Positions 12,401 to 17,978 of a DNA stretch of 64,000 nt are shown in pieces. A program made the position numbers and the translations under genes. The notes under the pieces were generated by a model, which saw only the letters and a program-made list of their open reading frames with translations, made no database searches and was not told where the DNA came from. The stretch covers positions 1 to 64,000 of the forward strand of contig NZ_JAJBBR010000008.1 of the NCBI RefSeq assembly GCF_020532555.1, read 5' to 3'. How positions within the stretch are numbered: position 1 is the first letter of the stretch; every line of letters starts with the position of its first letter. Origin of the DNA: Microvirga lenta. Lineage in GTDB: Bacteria; Pseudomonadota; Alphaproteobacteria; Rhizobiales; Beijerinckiaceae.

Positions 12401-14147
12401 CGACGAAACCAGGGGCTCCGAAGGGGCTGTCCTGGCTGCCGGCATAGGAAGTCACATTCTCGAACGTCACCGATACGGGCCCAGCGCCGGTATCGGGAGC
12501 AGCCGCCATGGTGACCGTGATGCTCTCCGTCGCCACGTTTCCAGCGGCGTCGGTGGCATAGAACGCGATCGTCGCCGGGCCTTCCGGCAGCGCCGAGAGG
12601 TCCAGAGTGACCTGCCCGTTCGTGACCGGCACCTCAATGCGGCTCAAGCCGCCATCGAGGCTGGCCTCGACCTTCACGATGTCGCCGTCCAGGCCGGCCA
12701 CGCCGAACACCACGGCACCCGCCGCCTCGGTCGAAACGGCCTCGGACGGTCCCGTGAAGCTGAGATCGTCCCCCTCATCGGCGGTCGTGTCGGGAACCGC
12801 AGCCGCCTCGAAGAGGTCGAGGGTAATCTGATCGATGTTGGGGCCGTTGTTAATGCCTGCGGGAATGCTGAGCTGGATCGTGTTGGCGCCGGCGGCAAGG
12901 TCCAGCTCCACGGTCTTCTCGACCCACGAGCTCCAGGCATTCGCAGTCGTTCCGGTCCCCACGATGGGACCGGGGAGGAAGCTGACCGACATCGGCTCCG
13001 CGCCGTTGAGCGACAGGTTGAGCGGACGGTCGGCGTCACCGCCATTTGCGTAGCGGAAGGTCACGAGATAGGTGCCGGCCACGGGAGCATTGACGTTGAC
13101 CGTGATGGCGTCGCCCGTATTGCTGCCGAAGTCCATGTAGGCGCCGCCTACTGCGCCGGTTCGGAAGTTTCCGAAGGCATCGGGGTTGGCGGCATCGACC
13201 ACGCGGGTGAAGTCACCGTTGGTGTTCACGCCGGTGTCCTGTACGGTCACGCTCGCGCTGTCCTCGGCCTGGATCACCAGCGAAACGCGGGCGGCTCCAT
13301 TGTCCGCAAGAATGGTGAAGCCGACGGCCTTCTGGACCTCGTTTCCTGCATCGTCGGTGATGAACACCGTCGCCTGAGCCGAACCCGCCGGCACATCCGC
13401 TGCACTGACAGTCACCAGATAGGTGCCGTTGCCCTCATCGACTGCGGTAACGGGTGTGCGCGTCGTGCCGCCGTCGAAGCTGATTTCGAACGTCGTCGAG
13501 TCGGCATCGACGCCGTAGAGACGGAACTCGGCGGCACCGACCTCGGTGGAGTTCAGGATGCTGTCGACCGGAATGACGGCGAGATTTCCGTCCGCATCGG
13601 CCGAGAAGTCGGTGAGGGCGTCGAAGGTCTCCGTCTTGCCCGGATCGGTGACGGCGATGACATCGATGTTGGGGGCGTACTGTCCGGCCCCGGACATCTG
13701 CATGATGCCGATCGTGTGAGGACCGTCTCCCGTGAGTGTCACCTGGAAGGTCCGCACCTGCCAGATGTCGAATCCTCCGGTATTCGTGTTCTGGGCCGCC
13801 CCCTGCTGCTGACCGTCCACCGCGATGGCAATCGGACGGTTGAAGGCAGCACTGGTCGCAGTGCCGGTCGCGCCGTTCGCGACACGCAAATGGATGTCGT
13901 AGGTGCCGGCGGGAAGATTGAGCTCGAACGTGGCTCTTACGCCCGTGGTCGTGCCGTTGATGTCGAAATAACCCTCGCCGGTATAGCCGTTGCGCAGACC
14001 GTACTCATCGAACCCGGCCTCCGGCAACTGAGACTGCGTGCGTTCCTGGTTCGCTGTCCTCGTTCTGACCAGGGTATCGTCGGTCGTGCTGGTGTTGCCG
14101 TCCGGAATGATCGTCAGGTCTTCAGCTTGCAGATAGATCGTGTCCAT
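1..14147 (-). CDS. Giant multimodular carbohydrate-binding / beta-propeller exoprotein (3' end outside window)
   Basis: A single frame runs from ATG at 14147 off the left edge, at least 4715 residues. By eye the modules are: CBM6/35-like (QAED...GPNID pattern) at about 1-166, 288-445, 912-1073, 1288-1446, 1558-1717, 1722-1885, 2818-2990, 2995-3130, 4142-4302, 4400-4570 and 4578 onward; a lectin-like domain 555-715; Ig/cadherin-like domains between them; malectin-like 1900-2085 and 3970-4135; an SbsA-type Ig domain 2098-2240; a glucose/sorbosone-dehydrogenase-type propeller 2244-2712; and two HYDIN-like plus unknown units 3256-3595 and 3600-3925. The N-terminus (MDTIYLQAEDLTII) has no signal peptide, so a C-terminal type I secretion signal would be expected beyond the edge; this is inference. 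Likely role: surface or secreted glycan binding, adhesion or matrix. No transport genes for it are visible here. Substrate and enzymatic activity are unknown. Confidence 0.9.
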   Translation of the reverse strand, partial: MDTIYLQAEDLTIIPDGNTSTTDDTLVRTRTANQERTQSQLPEAGFDEYGLRNGYTGEGYFDINGTTTGVRATFELNLPAGTYDIHLRVANGATGTATSAAFNRPIAIAVDGQQQGAAQNTNTGGFDIWQVRTFQVTLTGDGPHTIGIMQMSGAGQYAPNIDVIAVTDPGKTETFDALTDFSADADGNLAVIPVDSILNSTEVGAAEFRLYGVDADSTTFEISFDGGTTRTPVTAVDEGNGTYLVTVSAADVPAGSAQATVFITDDAGNEVQKAVGFTILADNGAARVSLVIQAEDSASVTVQDTGVNTNGDFTRVVDAANPDAFGNFRTGAVGGAYMDFGSNTGDAITVNVNAPVAGTYLVTFRYANGGDADRPLNLSLNGAEPMSVSFLPGPIVGTGTTANAWSSWVEKTVELDLAAGANTIQLSIPAGINNGPNIDQITLDLFEAAAVPDTTADEGDDLSFTGPSEAVSTEAAGAVVFGVAGLDGDIVKVEASLDGGLSRIEVPVTNGQVTLDLSALPEGPATIAFYATDAAGNVATESITVTMAAAPDTGAGPVSVTFENVTSYAGSQDSPFGAPGFVVSDNGATLALNDNLWKRVALTEGYAITADTKIVLDLAIGANMPEIVAVGFDLDENAFDGDRSIYQLGGSQTQAGFIDLRSSGQPNENGTVRYTIDLGAHAGTTINSLVFISDDDTRTPLGSATFSNVQLVESVDETPGNVAPEVVGGGIADIVVSEGGAVEIDLPFVDRNNDPLTYAFTITKDGAGVPGVDGLSISGNVLSGTVSGLDVGAYVITVSASDGTETTSTSFDLTVENVNDAPVAADVALEPYFGEAGQAFDGLDLGSLRGFFSDPDGDELTLSVEGLPEGLSVNEEGVIVGTPTEAGAFSVIVRATDAGGLSDTITLQFNIDGPTVGDVVSVEAEAFTGLASATNFYMTAAAPASGSQLIRLNDNQSGEVSTNLGANGLTAGWYMVSVVAFDETDGQGTLSLKIGDTVLQARNTATDELTGTVVLNDQFGSFLNGGTRGNAAQTGNLKSIAFETPVFIDAQTIATLSAQTNAGEVMRIDRLVFTRIEEPVNAAPAIGGLAEAIAIDENGTSVATVTISDPENDAVTVTLEGADAALFSYDQETGALSFVSAPDAEAPADSDGNGSYEVTVSVNDGSNTVSQNVVVTVADINESIAIGETAFSVAEGSTAAGSVSLTDEDGGSAGLASPVFAITGGADADRFVIDAATGALSFKDSPDYEAPVDADGNNAYEVEVTATDGGLEDVKTATVTVTNVDEAAFTPITIQAEAGSISLIGDAVTTDDDTMVRDPDNPENNPALPNGLRPGFTGTGYLDFGNDAGDTVTYTVTVAQAGQYDLNVRYASQAFAGAPRALDIGINGASLGTTTFPDTGPSSGPTELQGFNVWQLLTQTVTLTAGVNTITFAIPAGATAGPNLDRIEITQAGTGPIGSDTSADEDGNLFLDAPDGELNEAGAASINFNIAGVDADVTKVEISFDGGVTRTDITGLPDADGDFVFDGSALPPGVTTVTVIVTDEAGNEAEATADVTIAGATAAPFTIQAEDAASVTVQDTGVPTNGDFTRVVDQANPDAFGNYRTGAVDGAYMDFGSNPGDAITINVNAPAAGTYLVTFRYANGGATDRPLDLSLNGGAATSVSFVPGPVVGTGADATAWNSWVEKTVELNLSAGANAIKLAIPAGGNNGPNIDQITFAPQNGGPTDPEPFTLTIEAETFTPVDTSGTGNQITQGRTADNPEPNAPLARDANSDGLWDGFTGAGYLDMGAQVGDAATFTVNAPEAGTYTFTFRYSNGGGGTNGDRPMSLTVGGQTKTVSFPGTGVDGWDNWQTATVEVQLSAGVNTVSIANTVTNGPNIDNVTISRDTQGPVDPREQMTFQEVVKINFEPAPSQTTQGLPTGYSTPTGYLADIGAAFGDRGNGFSYGWVTEASVADGTANGTIAAAQPANAHWYKSTVTGASDLQKTYAHFEYPGAGVSGSRAWEMSLANGTYQVTMSVGDTAGAFDSNYVVDVEGQRFGQSWVPANPVDGSLSGGGFRSTLVTGIVHVTDGRLTIDSIGGTNTEIQYLEVERVPDLTPNDDRPADLDYSYFTSPVAAYLNDQVPISIGSDGALPVGINPLSSLVVGVNVQAPNHRGPNIAHVENIKLVETLTGQEVAIDVQISGGADSLTIRPLQPLKENTSYTLKVQDVLDLGSITDGTAPLHQMQDMTTTFVTGEAPEEVARDVAFTTQTLLDGFADGAGGYTSIEFGPDGKLYVATITGEIYRWAVNADGTIDKASQESLIHEYFAQADGDRRGIVGFTFDPEDPNTIWISNNYAIPRENKAFDTPEFSGRISKITLGPNGSFTGATIETYIDGLPRSGGDHLTNSLEFRVNPNAGQAGEPNYLLYVSQGSNSAAGAADNAWGNRPERLLNAAVLEIDPTRDAPPGGFNVRTEPVTAPTTVNPAANFNADGTYPGFYNPYAADAVLKIFATGVRNAYDLVWHSNGQLYMPTNGTASGGKTPDDPTQAGSQVINNSPKQYDYFFTVEEGKYYGHPNVLRDEYVLNGGNPTGGIDPNEVTDGKDGNPNTDGYDPGVQPDPNYDLDGTYNLGYNQSPNGAIEYKGAAFGSNLKGAILFAQFSAGDNVRAILVDQQGNIVGDDVLRRPDGSVINNYIDPLDIIENPVTGQLYLMTLNRGTGASQLVLLTPAPGGVTQDLTADEGGNLALTVVDVSDPASAIFQIGGLDTDITAIRISFNGGAPQTVLLDSQNRFTVDLGDLTGPVTAQIEVTDDALNRATASATFTPGQEPNPQPTDLVSLVTIQAEDNTPGDGTSVSIPGAPAEIQIRTAANPETGTSGLVGGLRPGAFGLDGNTNNADGVPGGYADFGASNADFLTFNFEVPSDQAGAGVVKVRYGNGGTTDRPLEVFVNGASIGTFGFSPPAGVTGDAAWATWQTLDIPMNLVAGLNTVTFRATANTGPNIDQIEVLVPPVTQQPTEFSFYEAENATLNGAVVVTENRNQEGTGFVDFNGTTDQSITWTVNSAQAGAFEIAFRYALAASKADRPLNLTVNGVDLGPINFEGFSNDAETEWQFQSTMVNLVAGNNTITLTAPNAVGPNIDQLRVANAGTTPFDPDYVAVTGETRIELEQTADNSTRTLNSQAVEFFFTVAEDGTYALDLAANAGAPNGQGLTLYLNGVIVENLAFPGTGTAGESTAFLQLEAGTQYQLRVVSNAPGASAIDYLDVRPVASDVNADIAIQSLDPAYFDNRLHFSYLEDPNAVDPNAADRDFKDSGTIRITNTGTAPLSVIDAEITGPFVLANPAIFEGLTLAAGQSIEVTVLFNRAAYTPPTSNVDATSTVFEGSIRLVTNDADTPVSTIDLAGFWQSRDEGGHEPNVNEVWKIFGFGNVIEGLTTRGGGENSTLSTNDVFAKTDPTEVLSPYWKLADGVTEAKITHIAAFHGTGGATIHLHNPNNKGSNIQLWNHEGTDNQRLLPNAGNDSTFATRTFTRNDIPDGWTGNDMFGISVAGLSTDPRLNPTGGVVVPGAQQGHTVKMFQALDANGNVIPNVYLGIMDYTGINYDYNDNMFVIEGVAPVGFGQSVVLRGLDDAAADERLVFTNIENPVNASQAFRNEATFTITNDGFAPLTIESITTGNPAFEIVGTAPTSIAAGASATVTVRFIGTHAGTGSGADLYKSTLTIRSNDVNQPEKVIQLAGLAQEFSENNSEPTVAQIVEAFGYGTDVAQGELAGGGVVETIGDEVLLPYLQRLDGTKPIEVIQLAAFLNQGNVARLGFHGLESSQVTQLFANDDQQGQTILPDQLLAGAGSGANVARATINHNNPFGLYISVDGRPTYASWSDPEANKIDPNFGHLVGDNQGHLIRFFQALDANGNAIEGTYIGIQDYPGAGNYDYNDHMFVIKNVKGYDLTTANDANNNDVNDALELDADADGTVNFFDPTTNPDPGDGGLEKGDYVTGVNFGGGAIANDPVLGVALQAQSSISVTGSVNPAAGTDSASNPNGANAVAGSAFKTYEDGTSWNAAINVANGTYVVVLHTQETYWNQAGMRQFDISVNGSLVADDLDVFAEVGGDTPYAVETLVTVTNGVISIALDSTGPDGIDNAALNAVTVYKYAGAGGGGQTPFTGTAIAVGADPIVIDATKFDLGGQGVAYNDTTPTTDEGGTAGRNEGVDIVGNNSAIGWIANGEWVEYTINVAQAGTYDLSFLSALGAQGGTARSITATFEKGGTVYETATPVGVGFTGGWSTFQQTGKVQVDLEAGVQTVRLAFSGGSMDLKSFTLDKTNVAPVVGQAVGAQTATQGQTFNFALPANTFTDSDGDALTYTASGLPQGLSITPAGVISGTPAAAGTFDITVTASDGAASAATTFNLTVAPPTSTPTQQPYGGTAPSFVNGSLTVDASNFDQGGQGVAYNDNAGKDGGTGFRPGDAVEFVGAQNDIGYVRPGEWVEYTVNVPQSGTYKLSLMAKTPLGNATVAVSLGNGTPLATVALQDGGTSFGNAPFQATAPVELTLPAGQQTIRLAFNGTPEGSSPYILDLRSFTFDYVPPPANQQAPFSGTAIAVGADPVLVDATKFDLGGQGVAYNDTTPTTDEGGTAGRNEGVDIVGNNSAIGWIANGEWVEYTINVAQAGTYDLSFLSALGAQGGTARSITATFEKGGTVYETATPVGVGFTGGWSTFQQTGKVQVDLEAGVQTV
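1291..1719. repeat. Copy B of the near-identical intragenic duplication (CBM6-like module)
   Basis: Partner of the copy at 1-429, offset by 1290 bp, which is exactly 430 codons, so the frame is preserved. Between the copies lie an Ig-like domain (about 970-1220) and a more diverged CBM6-like module (about 430-940). The repeated unit is therefore CBM6 + Ig + CBM6 spacing, as expected from in-frame tandem expansion. Confidence 0.95.
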
Positions 14148-14929
14148 GGCCGTGTCGCCTTAAGTTGGGAAAGCTCGGATTGAGGAGTTCTGGGGATCAG
14201 AATTCGGGTGGTTCCAGCGGCTTCCGCGCGCACTCGCTTTCGGGCGCAGCGGATGAGGCTGGTTGCGCTCGGCGCAGATCGGTCGCGGCTATGCCAGATG
14301 GCAGCTCGCGACTTGATGAGGTGGGGGATCGGCGGCTCCAGCCGGGCTTATCGAACAGTGAGAAAAGCCGGCGAGCAGAAACCGTTCAGATAAATTCGAG
14401 TTTTGGTAATTACGCTGCACCTCGAAAGTGCATAGGGACATATACCAATTCAGCTTAGTCACTGATGTCTCCGCGCTCAATTTCGATGTAACATCATCAA
14501 AGTCTTGGTGACGTTACGGCACGGAGGAAGCGTTAACTATACGGACTGAAGGCTTCATTTTGCACGACGATAGTCTGATCTTTGTCAGACCTTGGTCTGA
14601 CGTGCGACATTTTGGCTTTTTGTCTGTCGAACAGTGGATCGCCGGGAATATTTCGGCCAGCGCCTTTCTCCCCGGCCGCTGTCAGGTCGTACGGGCTCCA
14701 CCAGGAGCGGCCCGCCTTCAAACGGACACGCGACGCAATGAGGATAAAGTCTAATCGGACGATGGTCTGATGTCGGCAGGTCCCGGCTGGGCCGATCTGT
14801 GCGACACTGGGAACAAGCGGTTGCGGGATTGAGGCGGAAACGGAACAGCACCCGGCCTCCGCTCATCGAAAGGTCGCTCGTTGGGCCGCTGGAGATTCGG
14901 CAAGGGAATCGAGCCGATAGACCGTGGCT
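14148..14929. other. Long non-coding stretch upstream of the giant gene
   Basis: I find no convincing gene here; the short frames lack ribosome-binding sites and recognisable composition. The middle (about 14390-14640) is clearly more AT-rich than the flanking coding DNA, as expected for a promoter region. It contains the palindrome at 14585-14600 and additional GTCTGA copies at 14573 and 14765. It presumably carries the minus-strand promoter and 5' leader of the giant gene; its exact promoter elements are not evident. Confidence 0.5.
14585..14600. promoter_or_regulatory. Perfect 16-bp palindrome, candidate operator of the giant gene
   Basis: TCAGACC-TT-GGTCTGA is a perfect inverted repeat in an AT-rich, gene-free stretch about 440 bp upstream of the giant gene start. 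A further GTCTGA occurs 7 bases to the left and another at 14765-14770. A regulator-binding site is plausible, but the cognate protein is unknown. Confidence 0.35.
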
Positions 14930-15232
14930 TCAGATGCCCGTGCCTTTGACCCTGCTCAGCATTTCCCAATTCTCGCCGGCCGCGATCATGCAGGCCGTGC
15001 CGTTCGGCATGGTCATCACCATCGACCACGTTCCGCTGGACGAGGCGAAAACCTCCACGACTCGCCCCGGCTGCGCCAGGCCTATGCTCACAGGGCTTTC
15101 CTTGTACTGCTCGGACAGGACCTTCACGAGCTGATCTCGGGGGCCGCATGACGTCTGGGCAGAGACCGGCGAGGAGGCGAACGCGACCAAGGCACCAAAC
15201 ACCAGGGCCGAAGGAAGGGATCGGCGGATCAT
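14930..15232 (-). CDS. Small secreted/periplasmic protein of unknown function
   Basis: The product is 100 residues. A classical Sec signal peptide is visible: positive MIRR, a hydrophobic stretch (ALVFGALVAFASS), and a likely AxA cleavage (PVSAQ) near residue 25. The mature part of about 75 residues has two cysteines (TSCGPRD, GTACMI) that could form a disulfide, and ends in a short WEMLSRVKG segment. I do not assign a characterised family; similar small periplasmic proteins are common in Hyphomicrobiales. It stands alone, with opposite-strand or gene-free DNA on both sides. Confidence 0.7.
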   Translation of the reverse strand: MIRRSLPSALVFGALVAFASSPVSAQTSCGPRDQLVKVLSEQYKESPVSIGLAQPGRVVEVFASSSGTWSMVMTMPNGTACMIAAGENWEMLSRVKGTGI

Positions 15233-15625
15233 GTCAATTCCTTGCGTTTGCCCGCAATAATCCCTTGGCGTCCGGCTAACGCCCGAATGAAGAAAAAGCT
15301 CCGTTGACCTCCTCGGGTCGACGGCGGGAGGGATCAGCCCTCACGAATGTGTGTTCTGGCTGCGCTCTCCAGGCGGCGATCGACGAACTGAGCAGGAGCC
15401 GAGCGGCCGAGGCGCGGCAGCCGGATCGTATCTCCTCCAGCCGCTCCTCTGGCGAGTTGGCAGCACGACGCCGGCAAAAAGCTCCCAATGGTCGCGACCG
15501 GAGTATTTGACTTTGGAGCGGGGCGGCCCAGATCCTGAGGGTTATCACCCTTTCGGGTGACTTACCTTCGAGGCAAGAATAACCCAGGTTATTTTTCGAA
15601 CCGCAGGATGGTCTCACAATCCGCC
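15233..15625. other. Leader region ahead of the cis-prenyltransferase gene, no gene seen
   Basis: No supported gene lies in this stretch. Its right-hand 80 bases hold two inverted repeats: TCACCC-TTTC-GGGTGA at 15545-15560 and AATAACC-CA-GGTTATT at 15578-15593, the latter followed by three more T residues. They lie immediately before the start of the + strand gene and could form leader hairpins or protein-binding sites. Confidence 0.4.
15545..15596 (+). promoter_or_regulatory. Two successive inverted repeats in the leader of the prenyltransferase gene
   Basis: The first is a 6-bp stem with a TTTC loop. The second is a 7-bp AT-rich palindrome with a 2-base centre and a T-rich tail, resembling a weak intrinsic terminator. 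They end about 30 bases before the start codon used here. Attenuation or operator function is inferred, not shown. Confidence 0.3.
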
Positions 15626-16240
15626 ATGGCTAAAGGATCGCTGCCGAAACATGTTGGTTTCATTCCCGATGGCAACCGGCGCTGGGCCGTCGGCCGCGGG
15701 CTGACCAAGGATCAAGGCTACCGCTTCGGGGTTGATCCGGGCCTGGTCCTGTTCGACATGTGCAGGAAACTCGGGATTCCGGAGATCTCGATTTACGGCT
15801 TCACCCAGGACAACACGAAACGCCCCTCCCCGCAGATCCAGGAGTTTCGTGCAGCCTGCGTTTCGTTTGCCCAGGAAGTTGCCAGCCGCGGCGCTGCCCT
15901 GCTGGTCGTCGGGCACGACAGGTCGCCGCTTTTTCCCGATGAGCTGCGGTGTTTTCGGACGCGGGAGGGGAGCGGAACCAAGGTCAATCTGCTGATCAAC
16001 TACGATTGGGAGTGGGATCTCGCCGGACTGAAGGAAGGCGGCATCCGTTCGGAGGAGGTCTCCCGGCTCGACCTGATCGTACGGTGGGGCGGCGGGCGAC
16101 GATTGAGCGGCTTCCTTCCGGTGCAGTCGGTTTATGCCGATTTCTACGTCGTGGACGACTACTGGCCGGACTTCAAGCCGCACCATTTCGATCAGGCGCT
16201 CAACTGGTTCAAGAAGCAGGATCAGACCCTGGGAGGATGA
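15626..16240 (+). CDS. Divergent cis-prenyltransferase (undecaprenyl diphosphate synthase family)
   Basis: The product is about 204 residues, shorter than typical UppS (about 250). Family landmarks are present: HVGFIPDGNRRWA (canonical MDGNGRWA), SIYGFTQDNTKRP (canonical LYAFSxENWxRP), DLIVRWGGGRRLSGF (canonical DLxIRTGGExRxSNF), and the C-terminal YWPDF. The Asp of the first motif, which binds diphosphate/Mg2+ in UppS, is kept, but the glycine before RW is Arg, the NW tryptophan is Thr, and the GGE glutamate that helps bind Mg2+ in E. coli UppS is Gly. It is therefore probably not the housekeeping UppS; substrate and product are unknown. An alternative ATG lies at 15608. The gene is monocistronic and followed by a strong terminator. 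Confidence 0.75.
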   Translation: MAKGSLPKHVGFIPDGNRRWAVGRGLTKDQGYRFGVDPGLVLFDMCRKLGIPEISIYGFTQDNTKRPSPQIQEFRAACVSFAQEVASRGAALLVVGHDRSPLFPDELRCFRTREGSGTKVNLLINYDWEWDLAGLKEGGIRSEEVSRLDLIVRWGGGRRLSGFLPVQSVYADFYVVDDYWPDFKPHHFDQALNWFKKQDQTLGG

Positions 16241-16273
16241 ATGCCTCGCCAGCCGTCTGTCGTCCCCACAAAA

Positions 16274-16304
16274 GAGGCTCCCCATGGGAGCCTCAGTTTC
16301 TTTC
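16274..16304 (+). terminator. Rho-independent terminator after the prenyltransferase gene
   Basis: A perfect 9-bp stem GAGGCTCCC / GGGAGCCTC with a CAT loop is followed by AGTTTCTTTC. It lies 34 bases past the stop codon. Confidence 0.85.
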
Positions 16305-16417
16305 AGGGAGGACCAATGCCGTCGGCCGATAACCAGTCTCGGCCTCGTTCATCCTTCGATCAACTCAATAATTTTAACCGATTATGAAGACCTGAGAGCA
16401 CCGTCCCGCGTCGCTCT

Positions 16418-16585
16418 CTAGCGTGCTGCCCAAGCTCTCCAGGCCAGAACGGGGGCAAGCAAAGGCCACCCGAAGGCCGCAATGAGGATGTGCCGCAAAC
16501 CAACACCCTCGTCTTCCTTGATCCCCGTCGAAAGCGCCAGCACTGCGATCACGACGCCGAGATAAGCGACCAGTACCCCCTCCAT
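16418..16585 (-). CDS. Small two-helix membrane protein, unknown function
   Basis: The product is 55 residues, starting MEGVLVAYLG. A hydrophobic segment covers residues 3-19, then a charged KEDEG turn, then a second hydrophobic segment (HILIAAFGWPLLAPVLAW), ending RAWAAR. The start at 16585 is preferred over 16600 because a purine-rich AGGGTAGGGGA lies just before it. Hydrophobicity and a matched Shine-Dalgarno sequence support a real gene, but no function can be assigned. Confidence 0.55.
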   Translation of the reverse strand: MEGVLVAYLGVVIAVLALSTGIKEDEGVGLRHILIAAFGWPLLAPVLAWRAWAAR

Positions 16586-16749
16586 TCCCCTACCCTGCAT
16601 GCTTGTTCATTGATGGAGTGCAGGGCTACAGGCGAATAAAACCGCAACCTATGCGGTGGGTGGTCGCGATGGGCGATTCAACGACCCTGGCGCAATTCTG
16701 CCACACCGCCGGAGATGAGATCCGAATACATCCTGACGCGGAACGCGGC

Positions 16750-16866
16750 TCATGAACCCACCAAGGCGGAAACAAGCACGCTCAGCGCGTGGGCCAAGAA
16801 GATCAGGAACGGGATCAGCACGATGGCCGCGACGACCATGGCAAGCGACAGACCAAGATTACGCAT
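16750..16866 (-). CDS. Single-pass membrane mini-protein of 38 residues
   Basis: ATG at 16866 is preceded by a good AGGAG 7 bases upstream; the stop is TGA at 16752-16750. The peptide begins MRNLGLSLAMVVAAIV and is almost wholly hydrophobic from residue 5 to 35, with few charges, so it should span the membrane once or twice. It lies about 165 bases upstream of, and on the same strand as, the other small membrane protein gene at 16418-16585. The function is unknown. Too short for homology by eye; the ribosome-binding site is the main support. Confidence 0.55.
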   Translation of the reverse strand: MRNLGLSLAMVVAAIVLIPFLIFLAHALSVLVSALVGS

Positions 16867-17100
16867 ACCGGGCTCCTGGACTTCGAACCTTCAGCTTCAT
16901 CGGTAATCTTGGCTGCAAGATGTCCTGACGTCGGACGGGGCTCCAACTCCTCGACTTTTGCAGATGAGCCGGTGCTACACCGAAAGAGGTACTCACGGAG
17001 CAAGATTCAAACTAACCCCTATTGTTAGGGAATGCTCGTTGCACCTTAACTGATCGGAAAGGTATGTTTCTTCAACGGATTCCATGATCCGGAGGGAACA

Positions 17101-17391
17101 ATGCGCAGCAACCAAGACAATCCTCTCCACTCTGGCAAGCAAAGCGCAGGGCGCAAGGGGTTTCTGTCAGAAACGGACCTGAAGATTCTGTGGGTAGCGC
17201 GCACTTTGACGAATATTGATCTGCAGTACGAATCCGACTTGCTTAAATTGAACCAGAGTCGCGTTCCGCATGACCTGAAGAAGCCCATCCAGGCAGTGAT
17301 TTTGTCACGGCACCATGCGAGGCGCGAACCTTATGTCAAACTGCTCGAGCAGCTTCAGGGGCAGCAGCGTCATCAAACGATCGCCGCCTGA
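17101..17391 (+). CDS. Hypothetical basic small protein
   Basis: The product is 96 residues. The start is fixed by GGAGGG ending 5 bases before ATG. The sequence is hydrophilic and basic with no membrane segment; the central part (SETDLKILWVARTLTNIDLQ) looks helical. No recognised domain. A short inverted repeat CCCTA-TTGT-TAGGG lies at 17017-17030 upstream, and a clear terminator follows about 90 bases after the stop, so the gene appears to be its own transcription unit. Confidence 0.65.
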   Translation: MRSNQDNPLHSGKQSAGRKGFLSETDLKILWVARTLTNIDLQYESDLLKLNQSRVPHDLKKPIQAVILSRHHARREPYVKLLEQLQGQQRHQTIAA

Positions 17392-17478
17392 GTCGACACG
17401 GCAGGCATTCAAACTCGCTCCCTTTTCGCTTTCCGGTTCGGCTGTTCCGCCCCCAGGCCCCGCCGAGTCGGGATCTCC

Positions 17479-17504
17479 AGCGCCTTCACGGGCGCTTCTT
17501 TTTT
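17479..17504 (+). terminator. Rho-independent terminator after the small basic protein gene
   Basis: Stem AGCGCC / GGCGCT with loop TTCACG, followed by TCTTTTTTG. A classic GC stem with a T run. Confidence 0.85.
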
Positions 17505-17605
17505 GTCGCCCCCCTGCCCTTCGTGCTACGATCCTCACCTAAGGCCGTACCTTACAAAAGGCTTAGTCCACCTCCGTAATGGGTGCGGCTGCCTTCAGGG
17601 GATGG

Positions 17606-17923
17606 ATGTTGATTGCGGATTTGACGATAGCCCTGTTGATGCCCGTCGCCGGGTTCTTCACAGCGATCTGGCTGCTGATCCTCTGGGTCGGAGATGCCGC
17701 CGTGACGCCGGAGATGGACAGCGGCCTCGATCCGATCACAGGCGTTCGTGACCAGGTCGGAATCTACGAATCCTATGAATCCTACATCCCCATGCCCGAC
17801 CATCTGAAGACGCAGGACGAGATGGTCGCCTGGATGACGAAGGAACTCCCCAAGCTGACGGCGGAAATATCCACGCCCGTAAACCCGCTCCGTCAGCCCA
17901 GGGACATCCGCGATCCGGACTGA
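17606..17923 (+). CDS. Small membrane-anchored protein, unknown function
   Basis: The product is 105 residues beginning MLIADLTIALLMPVAG. One or two hydrophobic helices cover residues 1-29 (through AIWLLILWVG), followed by an acidic soluble domain of about 75 residues (ITGVRDQVGIYESYESYIP) ending in a polar, Pro-rich tail. ATG at 17606 has AGGGG 4-5 bases upstream; an in-frame ATG at 17579 has no such site. Convergent with the SGNH hydrolase gene. No family recognised. Confidence 0.6.
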   Translation: MLIADLTIALLMPVAGFFTAIWLLILWVGDAAVTPEMDSGLDPITGVRDQVGIYESYESYIPMPDHLKTQDEMVAWMTKELPKLTAEISTPVNPLRQPRDIRDPD

Positions 17924-17978
17924 ACGACAGGTTCCGTGAACGGCATCCTCGCAGGAGGCCGGACCGACTTCTGGCGGT

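Noticed and set aside
14165-14458. 97-residue + strand frame upstream of the giant gene
   Set aside because: No ribosome-binding site, no hydrophobic or domain pattern, and it covers the likely control region.
16870-16990. tRNA-like fragment (TTCGAACC and GGTGCTACACCG)
   Set aside because: The T-loop-like octamer has no matching stem and no acceptor or anticodon arm can be folded around it.
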